NCBI GenBank assembly: GCA_903848885.1
Contig: CAINHL010000099.1
Span: 1 to 35,350 of the forward strand
From: an uncultured Actinomycetes bacterium
Lineage (GTDB): Bacteria; Actinomycetota; Acidimicrobiia; Acidimicrobiales; RAAP-2
Length of the DNA: 35,350 nucleotides
Direction: 5' to 3'
In this document: one piece after another, positions 1 through 9,768 of the stretch
Layout: each line of letters starts with the position of its first letter
Position numbering within the stretch: the stretch's first letter is position 1
The notes under the pieces: generated by a model
Told to the model about the DNA's origin: nothing
Seen by the model: the letters and a program-made list of their open reading frames with translations, nothing else
The model's database searches: none
Made by a program: the position numbers and the translations under genes

Positions 1-387
1 AATTCTGTGGTGGTGGTCTTTCCCGCCACCTGGTCCATCAGCGACCAAGTGATGACCTGGCAGGCCGAAAGCGGATACCGTTTTCACCTCGTGTCGGGCT
101 TTGGTTTCATTCCCGGAAGTGACCACGTGCACGATGAATACCGATCGGCCACGCACTTTCTCATCAACGAACTCGACAAGGTCCAGACCGGACGGTTGAC
201 GATGGCCAGTAATCCACAATTCTTTTTTTCCTTGAGGAGTCGACTCATTCGCTTCGGCGTCAACGACGTGGTCGCAATCGATGCAGCCACCCCTCCTCGA
301 GTGATGAGCGAGCTCACTCACGCCCTTGGTCCCGCGACCAGCACCGCGAATGGTGCCCACCTCTGGGTTCTGACGGGCCCTCGTTAA
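1..387 (+). CDS. C-terminal part of an uncharacterised protein (5' end outside window)
   Basis: Frame is open to the window edge (aat tct gtg gtg...) and stops TAA at 385-387. No family motif I can name with confidence. Confidence 0.6.
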   Translation, partial: NSVVVVFPATWSISDQVMTWQAESGYRFHLVSGFGFIPGSDHVHDEYRSATHFLINELDKVQTGRLTMASNPQFFFSLRSRLIRFGVNDVVAIDAATPPRVMSELTHALGPATSTANGAHLWVLTGPR

Positions 388-391
388 AGCA

Positions 392-423
392 AAAGGTCCG
401 GACCCCAAAGGATCCGGACCTTT
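392..423. terminator. Bidirectional intrinsic terminator-like hairpin between convergent genes
   Basis: AAAGGTCCGGA (392-402) / TCCGGACCTTT (413-423), 11-bp perfect inverted repeat with A/T ends, between the stops of the + CDS (387) and groEL (441). Confidence 0.85.
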
Positions 424-440
424 CGATCGACGAAAGTCGA

Positions 441-2090
<1,650 letters not shown>

Positions 2091-2132
2091 TCAGTGACCG
2101 GGCGCCGACGAATCGGTGCCGGACACGGGTGA

Positions 2133-2426
2133 CTACTTAGTAATGGTGGCCAAAACGTCGCGGCTGGACAGGATCAGGAGATCCTCGCCGTCCACGGCAA
2201 TCTCGGTGCCGCCGTACTTCGAGTAGACGACGGTGTCGCCCACCTTCACGCCGAGGGGAATGAGTTCGCCGGAATTCTCCGCACGACGGCCGGGGCCGGC
2301 AGCAAGAACTTCGCCCTGCTGGGGCTTTTCCTTAGCGGTGTCGGGAATAACTAGACCCGAGGCGGTTGTGGCCTCGGCACCGTTGGGGCGAACCACAATT
2401 CGGTCTTCTAGGGGATGTAGTTGCAT
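2133..2426 (-). CDS. groES: Co-chaperonin GroES
   Basis: 97 aa; [46 protein letters not shown]; directly upstream of groEL. Confidence 0.99.
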   Translation of the reverse strand: MQLHPLEDRIVVRPNGAEATTASGLVIPDTAKEKPQQGEVLAAGPGRRAENSGELIPLGVKVGDTVVYSKYGGTEIAVDGEDLLILSSRDVLATITK

Positions 2427-2447
2427 GATGGGAGCCTCCTACGCTCG

Positions 2448-2474
2448 TTAGCACTCTAACGTTGCAACTGCCAA
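2448..2474 (-). promoter_or_regulatory. CIRCE-like (HrcA) operator upstream of groES
   Basis: Gene-strand sequence TTGGCAGTT-N9-GAGTGCTAA; one half-site perfect, the other degenerate; 22 nt from the groES start. Confidence 0.8.
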
Positions 2475-2559
2475 TTTAGCAGAGCCGGGGCGAGACTGCC
2501 AACTCGGGAACGGGGCCCGTGCGGTCTAGCCTGAACTGGTTCTACGAAAGGAATTCCCC

Positions 2560-3306
2560 ATGTCCAGTGTCCTCGTTACCGGTGCCGCCAGCGGAATTGG
2601 TCGCGCCACCGCCCTCGCCCTCGCCGCTGCGGGTCGTGACCTCATCTTGTGGGACCTCGACGCTGAGGGTCTCGCCGAAACGATGGCCCAGGCCATCGAG
2701 CACGAAGTAACCGTGACCACCGCGGACTTCGACGTCACCGACGACGATCTACGGCACGAACAGCTCGACGCCGCCCGCATGTTTCACCCGGTCATCGGCG
2801 GGCTGGTGCACGCTGCCGGTATCTCGGGGCCTGAGCCCATCTCCACTTTCACCACCGCCGGATGGAACGCGGTCATCAATTTGAATCTCACCATCTCCGC
2901 GGCGCTGACCCACGAACTCGCGAATGATCTCGAGGCTGCCGGCGACGGTGCCATCGTGTATCTCTCTTCCATCGAGGGCTACTTCGGACACGAATGGCTC
3001 CCCGCCTACTGCTCATCCAAGGCTGGACTCTTAGGATTGGCCCGCGCGGCGGGTCACGAACTAGCTAAGCGTGGTGTGCGCGTGAACTGTGTGTGCCCGG
3101 GGGCTATCGAAACCCCCATGTTGGCGCCGCTCTTGGCTTTCGATGGTTTCCGCGACTCGGTTACCACGCGCACCCCACTCGGTCGCGTGGGTCAACCCGA
3201 TGACATCGCCGACGCCATCGTTTTTCTTCTGAGCGCTTCCGCCCGTTTCATCACTGGCACCTCGCTCATCGTCGACGGCGGGTTGACCACCATCGGCGGT
3301 ATTTAA
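2560..3306 (+). CDS. Short-chain dehydrogenase/reductase (SDR), NAD(P)-dependent
   Basis: TGAASGIG nucleotide-binding motif, YCSSKAG catalytic YxxxK, VNCVCPGAIETPM, C-terminal IVDGGLT; upstream GAAAGGA RBS. Confidence 0.93.
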   Translation: MSSVLVTGAASGIGRATALALAAAGRDLILWDLDAEGLAETMAQAIEHEVTVTTADFDVTDDDLRHEQLDAARMFHPVIGGLVHAAGISGPEPISTFTTAGWNAVINLNLTISAALTHELANDLEAAGDGAIVYLSSIEGYFGHEWLPAYCSSKAGLLGLARAAGHELAKRGVRVNCVCPGAIETPMLAPLLAFDGFRDSVTTRTPLGRVGQPDDIADAIVFLLSASARFITGTSLIVDGGLTTIGGI

Positions 3307-4515
3307 ATGCCCGAGGGTTTCACCGGTTCGGAACGACGCGATATTCGATTGATCGCGGCCTTTCGCGGTATCTCCTTCACTGGCGATATCTTGGCCATGT
3401 GGGCGCTGATGTTGCGGCTCGTACATCACGGCAACAGCCTCCCCATGGCGGCCCTGCTCCTCGCCGGCGCAATTCCGCCGGTCGTTCTCACCCCGATTGC
3501 TGGCTTGGTGGTGGACCGAATTCCGGCGAAGCGCTTTCTCGCCGCCGTGTGCCTCATTGATGCCGCGATTGCCGTGGGCCTGGGGTATTGGACCGGCACG
3601 GTACCCACCATCATCTTGGTAGCTCTCCTGGGATGCGGCACCGCTTTTACGCAACCGGGATATGCCGCCCTAGTTCCGGCGATCGCTTCCCCACACAACA
3701 TGGCTCGCGCGCAGAGTCTTCTCCAATCCGTCGCGGGCAGCGCCCAAATTACGGGTCCGGTTCTCGGAGCGGTCTTAGTGGCCGCCACGGGACGGCACTG
3801 GCCCTTGTACATCGACGCCATTAGTTTTGCGCTCTGCGCCATCGGTACGTTGGCCCTCCACGGCGACCGTGTGCCCGCCACGCGCGCGCATCGCGAAGAA
3901 CGCGCCATGTCCGCGGGGATTCGTTTTCTAGCGCACGACAAAGTACTAGCTCCCCTCCTCATCCAAGTGTTCTTTTTCGTGAGTGCTTTGGGTGCCGTCG
4001 GAGTGGCCGAACCCTTCTTCGTCCGGCTCACTCTCCACGGCAGTGCCGTGGTCTACGGCTGTCTCGGTGCCGTCTACGGGCTAGGAAACGTGGTCGGCGC
4101 GCTCTCGGCGCGCATGGCGGGAATGAGCCTCATTCGTTTGGTCACCTTCGAAACAATTGGGGTGGCCGTCATCGGGGCGGGATTCGTAGTGGTCAGTTTT
4201 ATGACGCAGCCTTGGTTCATCTTGGCGCCGTTTTTTGCCGCCGGTATTGGTAACGGCATCGCAAATACGGGCTTCAGCACCATCTTGCCGGTGCGCATCC
4301 CCACGGACGTGCAGGGGCGCGCTTTCGCGGCGGTGGGCTCCATCGTGACCGGTGCCAACATCGGATCCATGGCTGTCGGAGGACTTCTCCTTCACCTGTG
4401 GACGGCGCGCACCGTGATTTTGGTTGGTGGGTTGGTGTCTCTCGTCGCGCTCGTTATTTTTAGCCCCGCCACTTTCGTCGCCGCGCGACACGAGGATGCA
4501 TCTCAGGGGGCGTAG
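3307..4515 (+). CDS. Major facilitator superfamily (MFS) transporter
   Basis: 402 aa hydrophobic multi-span protein; starts directly after the SDR stop (TAAATG). Confidence 0.85.
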   Translation: MPEGFTGSERRDIRLIAAFRGISFTGDILAMWALMLRLVHHGNSLPMAALLLAGAIPPVVLTPIAGLVVDRIPAKRFLAAVCLIDAAIAVGLGYWTGTVPTIILVALLGCGTAFTQPGYAALVPAIASPHNMARAQSLLQSVAGSAQITGPVLGAVLVAATGRHWPLYIDAISFALCAIGTLALHGDRVPATRAHREERAMSAGIRFLAHDKVLAPLLIQVFFFVSALGAVGVAEPFFVRLTLHGSAVVYGCLGAVYGLGNVVGALSARMAGMSLIRLVTFETIGVAVIGAGFVVVSFMTQPWFILAPFFAAGIGNGIANTGFSTILPVRIPTDVQGRAFAAVGSIVTGANIGSMAVGGLLLHLWTARTVILVGGLVSLVALVIFSPATFVAARHEDASQGA

Positions 4516-5114
4516 CGCTCTTTGCTCCACCCACTCGCGGTGGGGAGATAAATCACCCGATCATGCAAGCGGTCACTACGGTGCTGCCAAAACTCGAAGG
4601 CCGTGGGTGCTAGTCGGTAACCGCCCCACTGTGCGGGTCGTGGAACCTCGCGGTCGGCAAACATCTTTTCGAATTCGTGCACCCGCTCCTCGAGTTCCGC
4701 GCGACTGGTGAGCGGACGACTTTGCTGACTGGCGTGCGCCCCGATTTGGTGACCACGCGGTCGAGCGGCGAAGTAAGCGTCGGACGCTGCATCCGACATT
4801 TTTGATACCTCGCCGTCGATACGCACTTGCCGACCCAGGCTTTCCACGTACCAGAGCAGCGAGGCCTGGGCATTCTCCGCCAACTCGCGACCTTTACGTG
4901 AGTCGTAGTTGGTGAACCAGCCGAAGGACTCGCCATCATGATGGCGCAGGAGTACCATCCGTGCCGACGGTTGCCCCTGGGCGGCAACGGTAACCAAGGT
5001 GATGGCTTCGGGCTCGCGTACTTCCTGGGAAGCTTCCGCGAACCAGCACTCGAATTGTTCAAAGGGATTATCCGCGGCGTCAACAACGTCAAAGGGAACC
5101 CAACGTTCGCTCAC
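4503..5114 (-). CDS. pdxH: Pyridoxamine 5'-phosphate oxidase
   Basis: NPFEQFECWFAEA, ARMVLLRHHDGESFGWFTNYDSRKGRELAENAQASLLWYVESLGRQVRIDGEVSK, RPAQWGGYRLAP, EFWQHRSDRLHDR. Start trimmed to GTG at 5114, which overlaps the tsaD TGA (GTGA); the longer ORF from 5252 would overlap tsaD by about 140 nt. Confidence 0.95.
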   Translation of the reverse strand: MSERWVPFDVVDAADNPFEQFECWFAEASQEVREPEAITLVTVAAQGQPSARMVLLRHHDGESFGWFTNYDSRKGRELAENAQASLLWYVESLGRQVRIDGEVSKMSDAASDAYFAARPRGHQIGAHASQQSRPLTSRAELEERVHEFEKMFADREVPRPAQWGGYRLAPTAFEFWQHRSDRLHDRVIYLPTASGWSKERYAP

Positions 5115-6118
5115 GAGAGACTCCCCAGTGACCAATTGGGTGTCGCGGGGAGTGACCACTCGCTGGGCCCGAACGCACCCCAGCGATAGACCCCCGCCGC
5201 AGCAATCATGGCCGCGTTGTCGGTGCATACGAGACGTGAGGGGAGATGACATTCAATGCCGTATTCCTGTGCGATCGCTGCGACGGCGCTGCGAAGCGCG
5301 GAGTTCGCTGCCACCCCACCACCAATGGCCACACCCGCCACGTCGTAGCGCTCGAGAGCCTGGCGCATCTTGCGCATGAGCTGCTCCACCACGGCACCTT
5401 GGAAGGCGGCGGCCACGTCCGCCTTGGAGACCTCGGGATTTTTTTCGGTAGCCCGGACCACGGCGGTCTTCAGACCGGAAAAAGAAAAGTCCAATCCCTC
5501 ACCCATCATCGACGTCGGCAAACGTAAAGAGGTGGCTCGCCCTTCGCTGGCCAGAGCGTCGATCACCGGACCGCCGGGATAACCCAAGCCCAGCCAGCGG
5601 GCGACTTTGTCGTAGGCCTCGCCGGCGGCGTCGTCAATGGTTTCTCCCACAACCTGGTGCACTCCCGGCGACTCGTGCAGCACTAAGGCCGTGTGCCCCC
5701 CCGACACCAACAAGGTCAACACCGGCCACGCCATGGACGGCGCGTCGAGCAGGGCGGCGAAAAGATGTCCCTCCAAATGATTGATTCCCACGAAGGGCAG
5801 ATCCCAGGCCAAGGCGTAACCCTTGGCGGCGGAAAGGCCTACGAGCAGGGAACCCACGAGGCCCGGTCCACTGGTGACCGCGATGGCGTCAATAGCCGGC
5901 ATCAAGGGGTCAAGGTCCGCGTCCACCAACGCTCTCTCTATCACCGAAGAAATTGTGGTCAGGTGTGCGCGTCCCGCGAGTTCGGGCACCACGCCTCCGA
6001 AATCACGGTGGACGTCGAGCGATGACTCAATCACCGACGAGAGAACGTGGTAGTCCTGATCCACGACGGCCGCGGCGGTTTCGTCACAGCTCGTTTCAAT
6101 GCCGAGAATGCGTGTCAT
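5111..6118 (-). CDS. tsaD: tRNA N6-adenosine threonylcarbamoyltransferase TsaD
   Basis: MTRILGIETSCDETAAAVV, VTSGPGLVGSLLVG, GINHLEGHLFA, LLVSGGHTALV. Start trimmed to ATG at 6118 (ATGA overlap with rimI). Confidence 0.98.
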   Translation of the reverse strand: MTRILGIETSCDETAAAVVDQDYHVLSSVIESSLDVHRDFGGVVPELAGRAHLTTISSVIERALVDADLDPLMPAIDAIAVTSGPGLVGSLLVGLSAAKGYALAWDLPFVGINHLEGHLFAALLDAPSMAWPVLTLLVSGGHTALVLHESPGVHQVVGETIDDAAGEAYDKVARWLGLGYPGGPVIDALASEGRATSLRLPTSMMGEGLDFSFSGLKTAVVRATEKNPEVSKADVAAAFQGAVVEQLMRKMRQALERYDVAGVAIGGGVAANSALRSAVAAIAQEYGIECHLPSRLVCTDNAAMIAAAGVYRWGAFGPSEWSLPATPNWSLGSLS

Positions 6119-6588
6119 AAAACGATGGTAGGGGGGCGAGTGAGATCGGCCCACAAAATTAAGGCGTCTTCACCTTGTTTCGCGTAATAATTCTTGCGCA
6201 CACCCACGGGGCGAAAGCCGTAGCGGTAGTACAGCTTTTGCGCACGCTCATTCGACACCGCCACTTCCAGGGTCGCCCGTGTGCACTCGGTGCCCGCCAG
6301 CGATAGCCAGGTCTCGTTCATCAACGAGGTCGCGATGCCGCGGCCTTCGTGTCCCGGCAACACGCCGATGGTATTGATGTGGACTTCATCCATGACGAAC
6401 ATCACCCCGAGATAGCCCACGATGGTTCCGCCTTCGGTCGCCACACGATAGCGACGGGTTTCGACGTTGGCAATCTCCTCGAGCAACATCCGCTTCGACC
6501 AGGGCTCGGGAAACTGCGCCTCTTCGATTCTCAAGATATCCACCACGTCACGCCGCTCGGCCGCACGTATAGCCCACGCCGTACTCAC
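6115..6588 (-). CDS. rimI: GNAT N-acetyltransferase, ribosomal protein S18 alanine acetyltransferase-like
   Basis: 157 aa; IGVLPGHEGRGIATSLM acetyl-CoA motif, TLEVAVSNERAQKLYYRYGFRPVGVRKNYY; between tsaB and tsaD. Confidence 0.95.
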   Translation of the reverse strand: MSTAWAIRAAERRDVVDILRIEEAQFPEPWSKRMLLEEIANVETRRYRVATEGGTIVGYLGVMFVMDEVHINTIGVLPGHEGRGIATSLMNETWLSLAGTECTRATLEVAVSNERAQKLYYRYGFRPVGVRKNYYAKQGEDALILWADLTRPPTIVL

Positions 6589-7241
6589 GACGACCTCGTC
6601 GTGAAATGAGCGACGGCATCGGCTTCGCGCATGTAGAGAGGAGAAACGTCCGTGCGGGGACGGAGGTCCGTAACCACGAGGGCGTAGGCGGGCGAAGGAA
6701 CCGTAACGTCGAGAATTTCCGTGGCGCCCGCTGCGAGAAAGAGCTCGGCGTAGCGATGTGCTCCGTCACCCACGAGGGCTGCTCCGTCGAGACCAGCGAC
6801 CACCTGTTCGGGAGTGCTCACTCGGGCCTCGTCGAGAGCCCGCACCGCAGCGCCCACGGAAAAGCGTTGCGCGAACAACTCGCCACGACGCCCATCCACC
6901 AGACAGATGACCTCCCGGGAGGTCAGCCCCGCAGCCTCTTCGGCCAGAACTTCGAGGGAAGTAACCCCGCAGCACTCAATACCCAAACCCTGGGCCAGAG
7001 CCGATGCCGTCGCCAAACCCACGCGGAGACCGGTAAAGAGACCGGGACCACGGTCCACCACGATGCGCTGGAGGTCACGTGGAGAAAGGCCCGCCGTCTG
7101 GAGAATGTCGTGAATACCCTGACTCAGAACTTCGGTGTGGCGACGATCGTTATCCAAGAGTGCGGCCCGCACGCCACCGCTGGCGTCGCGCACGGCGACC
7201 GCGCAGGCGGTCGTCGCGGTTTCGATGGCCAAGGTAATCAC
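6585..7241 (-). CDS. tsaB: tRNA t6A biosynthesis protein TsaB
   Basis: [43 protein letters not shown]. Confidence 0.96.
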   Translation of the reverse strand: MITLAIETATTACAVAVRDASGGVRAALLDNDRRHTEVLSQGIHDILQTAGLSPRDLQRIVVDRGPGLFTGLRVGLATASALAQGLGIECCGVTSLEVLAEEAAGLTSREVICLVDGRRGELFAQRFSVGAAVRALDEARVSTPEQVVAGLDGAALVGDGAHRYAELFLAAGATEILDVTVPSPAYALVVTDLRPRTDVSPLYMREADAVAHFTTRSS

Positions 7242-7705
7242 GCGTCGCCCCAGGAAGAGAAATCACTGACTCGCTGCCCTTCAATTTCGAAGTGCCGCGA
7301 TTCGTCGTCGTCAGTACGAATGGTGATACTCAGCACGTCGGCGCCAAAGAGATCCCCGGCGAGTTCCCCCCATTCGATGAGCGCGACCCCCGCTTCTTCG
7401 ACTAACTCTCCCAGCGCGAGATCAATGATTTCGCCACGCGAATTCGTGCGGTAGAGATCCACGTGATGCAGAGTGCGGATCGAAGGGTGGGTCGTACAGC
7501 GATGCTCGCGCACCACAGTAAAAGTAGGGCTGGTCACGCGATCTTCCACACCAAGTCCTCGGGCCACCCCTTGTACGAAAGTCGTTTTCCCCGCCCCCAA
7601 GGGTCCGCTGAGAACTACGACGTCGCCGCCGCGCAGCATTCCCGCCAGTTCTTCGCCGGCCCGCTGGGTCGCCGCCGTATCGAGAGTGTGACGGCGAACG
7701 ATCAC
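7238..7705 (-). CDS. tsaE: tRNA t6A biosynthesis ATPase TsaE
   Basis: Walker [48 protein letters not shown]. Confidence 0.97.
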   Translation of the reverse strand: MIVRRHTLDTAATQRAGEELAGMLRGGDVVVLSGPLGAGKTTFVQGVARGLGVEDRVTSPTFTVVREHRCTTHPSIRTLHHVDLYRTNSRGEIIDLALGELVEEAGVALIEWGELAGDLFGADVLSITIRTDDDESRHFEIEGQRVSDFSSWGDA

Positions 7706-8247
7706 GAGGTTCCTAAATGTTGTCGAATCTTCCGCAGGTCCTCACGCATCACGTCCACCACGTTAGGACCCGCCCGCAAGCCAGCGGCGGGGTGATAGGT
7801 AGGAATCACGACGCGGCCGTCGACCTCGTGAACCCGGCCGTGAATATCACCGATCTTGGCGTCAGTTCCGAGAACCGCGCGGGAAGCCGTATTCCCCAAG
7901 GTCATGATGACGCGAGGACTCATCTGGGCGAGTTGGAGATCCCACCAGATTCGGCATGCGCGTAACTCGCGCACCCGTGGCGGGCGATTCTTCGGTGGCC
8001 GACACTTCACCACGTTGGTCACATAACACTCCTCGCGCGTGAGGCCGATTTCTTCGCCAATCAAACGAAAAAGCAGCTGTCCGCTCCTGCCAATAAAGGG
8101 TTGTCCGCCTTCATCTTCACTGCGACCAGGAGCTTCCCCCACAATCACCAAAGCTGCGCCGACTTCTCCGGAGCCAATGACGACCCGCTGGCGGGTGAGA
8201 GATAGCTCGCAGCGCGTACAACTCGTCGCCGCATCAAGGCGCGCCAT
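7702..8247 (-). CDS. Uracil-DNA glycosylase, family 4/5-like (Fe-S type)
   Basis: CTRCELS, VIVGEAPGRSEDEGGQPFIGRSGQLL, CYVTNVVKCRPPKNRPP...C, PTYHPAA; four Cys consistent with a 4Fe-4S cluster. Start trimmed to ATG 8247 (TAATG with alr stop). Confidence 0.93.
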   Translation of the reverse strand: MARLDAATSCTRCELSLTRQRVVIGSGEVGAALVIVGEAPGRSEDEGGQPFIGRSGQLLFRLIGEEIGLTREECYVTNVVKCRPPKNRPPRVRELRACRIWWDLQLAQMSPRVIMTLGNTASRAVLGTDAKIGDIHGRVHEVDGRVVIPTYHPAAGLRAGPNVVDVMREDLRKIRQHLGTS

Positions 8248-9398
8248 TAGTCGACAACGGCACGCGGCACGCGAGCGCCGATACCACAGAGAATCTCCCA
8301 AGTAATGGTGTCGGCCCACGTGGCCCACTTCTCGGCGGTGATGACCTCGCTGCCCTGTGCACCCAACAAGACCACTTCGTCGCCGATTGAAATTTCGTCC
8401 GTACCGCAATCGATAACCAGTTGGTCCATGGTGACGGACCCGGCCAAGGGATAGCGTCGGCCGCGGATTAATACTTCCGCCCCCGCCTCAAAGAGACGTC
8501 GCGGGTAGCCGTCGGCGTAACCGAAGGGCACGGTGGCCACGGTGGAGGCAGTCGTCAGTGCGCGTCGGCGTCCGTAACTGGGGCGTTCTCCCGCGGCCAG
8601 GTGGCGCACCGCCGTCACGCGGGCCTTCAAGGACAGTGCGGGGCGTAGCGAGAGATTCCTGTCACTCAGTCGCGTAGCCAAATCGGGATGTGGAAGATGT
8701 CCGTACAAAGAAAGACCTACGCGCGCCATAGCGAAGCGTGAACGGGGAAAAGCTAGTGAACCGGCCGAGTTGGCCACGTGTAGCAGCGCGGGGTGCACCC
8801 CGCGCTGGGCGGCCGCGTCGACGAAGTGCGTAAAGCGTTCAATCTGACCCTCAGTGAACGCGGCGTCATCGGCAGCCGGTGAGTCGGCGGACGTGAAATG
8901 GGTGTACAGGCCTTCGATCACGATGGTGGGGGTCGTCAGCAAGACGTCCAAAATTTCGAGCGCGGACTTTTCATCAGCACCCATGCGGTGCATTCCGGTG
9001 TCGAGCTTGACGTGCACGCGGTGGCGACCGCCGCGTTCGCTGGCTGCGGCCACCGCCGCCCGGGCACCCTCCACGGAAGCAATGGTCAGGGTCAAACCGG
9101 CGTCGAACGCATCGCCCACCGTGTCGGCGGGTGTTTCGGCGAGGAGAAGAATGGGTGCAGTGATACCGGCTTCGCGAAGTTCCACGCCCTCATCGACAAT
9201 GGCCACCGCGAGACCCGCGACTCCCGCGTCGACGAAGGTGGACGCTGCCAGCACCGCACCGTGTCCGTACGCGTTGGCCTTCACCACGCCACAGATCTGC
9301 GAATCCCCGAGCACTTCGCGCAGAACCCCTACGTTGTGGCGCAGGGCCCCACGAGAAATCTCGGCCCAGGCCGGACGGCGAACACCCTCAACTGGCAT
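8247..9398 (-). CDS. alr: Alanine racemase
   Basis: PAWAEISRGALRHNV, CGVVKANAYGHGAV (PLP Lys), HVKLDTGMHRMG, RVGLSLYG, ALSLKARV, VPFGYADGYPR. Confidence 0.97.
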   Translation of the reverse strand: MPVEGVRRPAWAEISRGALRHNVGVLREVLGDSQICGVVKANAYGHGAVLAASTFVDAGVAGLAVAIVDEGVELREAGITAPILLLAETPADTVGDAFDAGLTLTIASVEGARAAVAAASERGGRHRVHVKLDTGMHRMGADEKSALEILDVLLTTPTIVIEGLYTHFTSADSPAADDAAFTEGQIERFTHFVDAAAQRGVHPALLHVANSAGSLAFPRSRFAMARVGLSLYGHLPHPDLATRLSDRNLSLRPALSLKARVTAVRHLAAGERPSYGRRRALTTASTVATVPFGYADGYPRRLFEAGAEVLIRGRRYPLAGSVTMDQLVIDCGTDEISIGDEVVLLGAQGSEVITAEKWATWADTITWEILCGIGARVPRAVVD

Positions 9399-9768
9399 CA
9401 GAGTTCTCCCCCACGACCACGGCGGCGGCCGTCAATGCGGTGTGCGTCAATGAGACGTGCCAGTGCGTAATGCCGGCATTCAGTGCGCGTCGCTGCGCTG
9501 TTCCGGTGAGTTCTAACACGGGGGCTCCCGACGGCAAAGTACGAACGGAAACGTCACGGAAACCCACGCCGCCGACGCCGACTCCCAGGGCTTTCCAGGT
9601 GGCTTCCCGGGCGGCGAAACGTGCCGCTAAGCGCTTGGCGTTGGAACCGCATTGCGCCAACTCATTCGGCGTAAAGATTCGCTGCGCCAGACGTGGCCGT
9701 CGCCGCATCACGACGGCAAAACGCTCGACGTCCACGACATCTATGCCGAGGCCGACTACCGGACTCAT
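9388..9768 (-). CDS. acpS: Holo-[acyl-carrier-protein] synthase
   Basis: VGLGIDVVDVERFAVV, FTPNELAQC, AARFAAREATWKALG, WHVSLTHT. Start trimmed to ATG 9768 (ATGA with glmS). Confidence 0.96.
   Translation of the reverse strand: MSPVVGLGIDVVDVERFAVVMRRRPRLAQRIFTPNELAQCGSNAKRLAARFAAREATWKALGVGVGGVGFRDVSVRTLPSGAPVLELTGTAQRRALNAGITHWHVSLTHTALTAAAVVVGENSDAS

Noticed and set aside
5115-5252. N-terminal 46-residue extension of the pdxH ORF
   Set aside because: Overlaps the tsaD C-terminus by about 140 nt and is not PdxH-like; a GTG at 5114 gives a GTGA junction.
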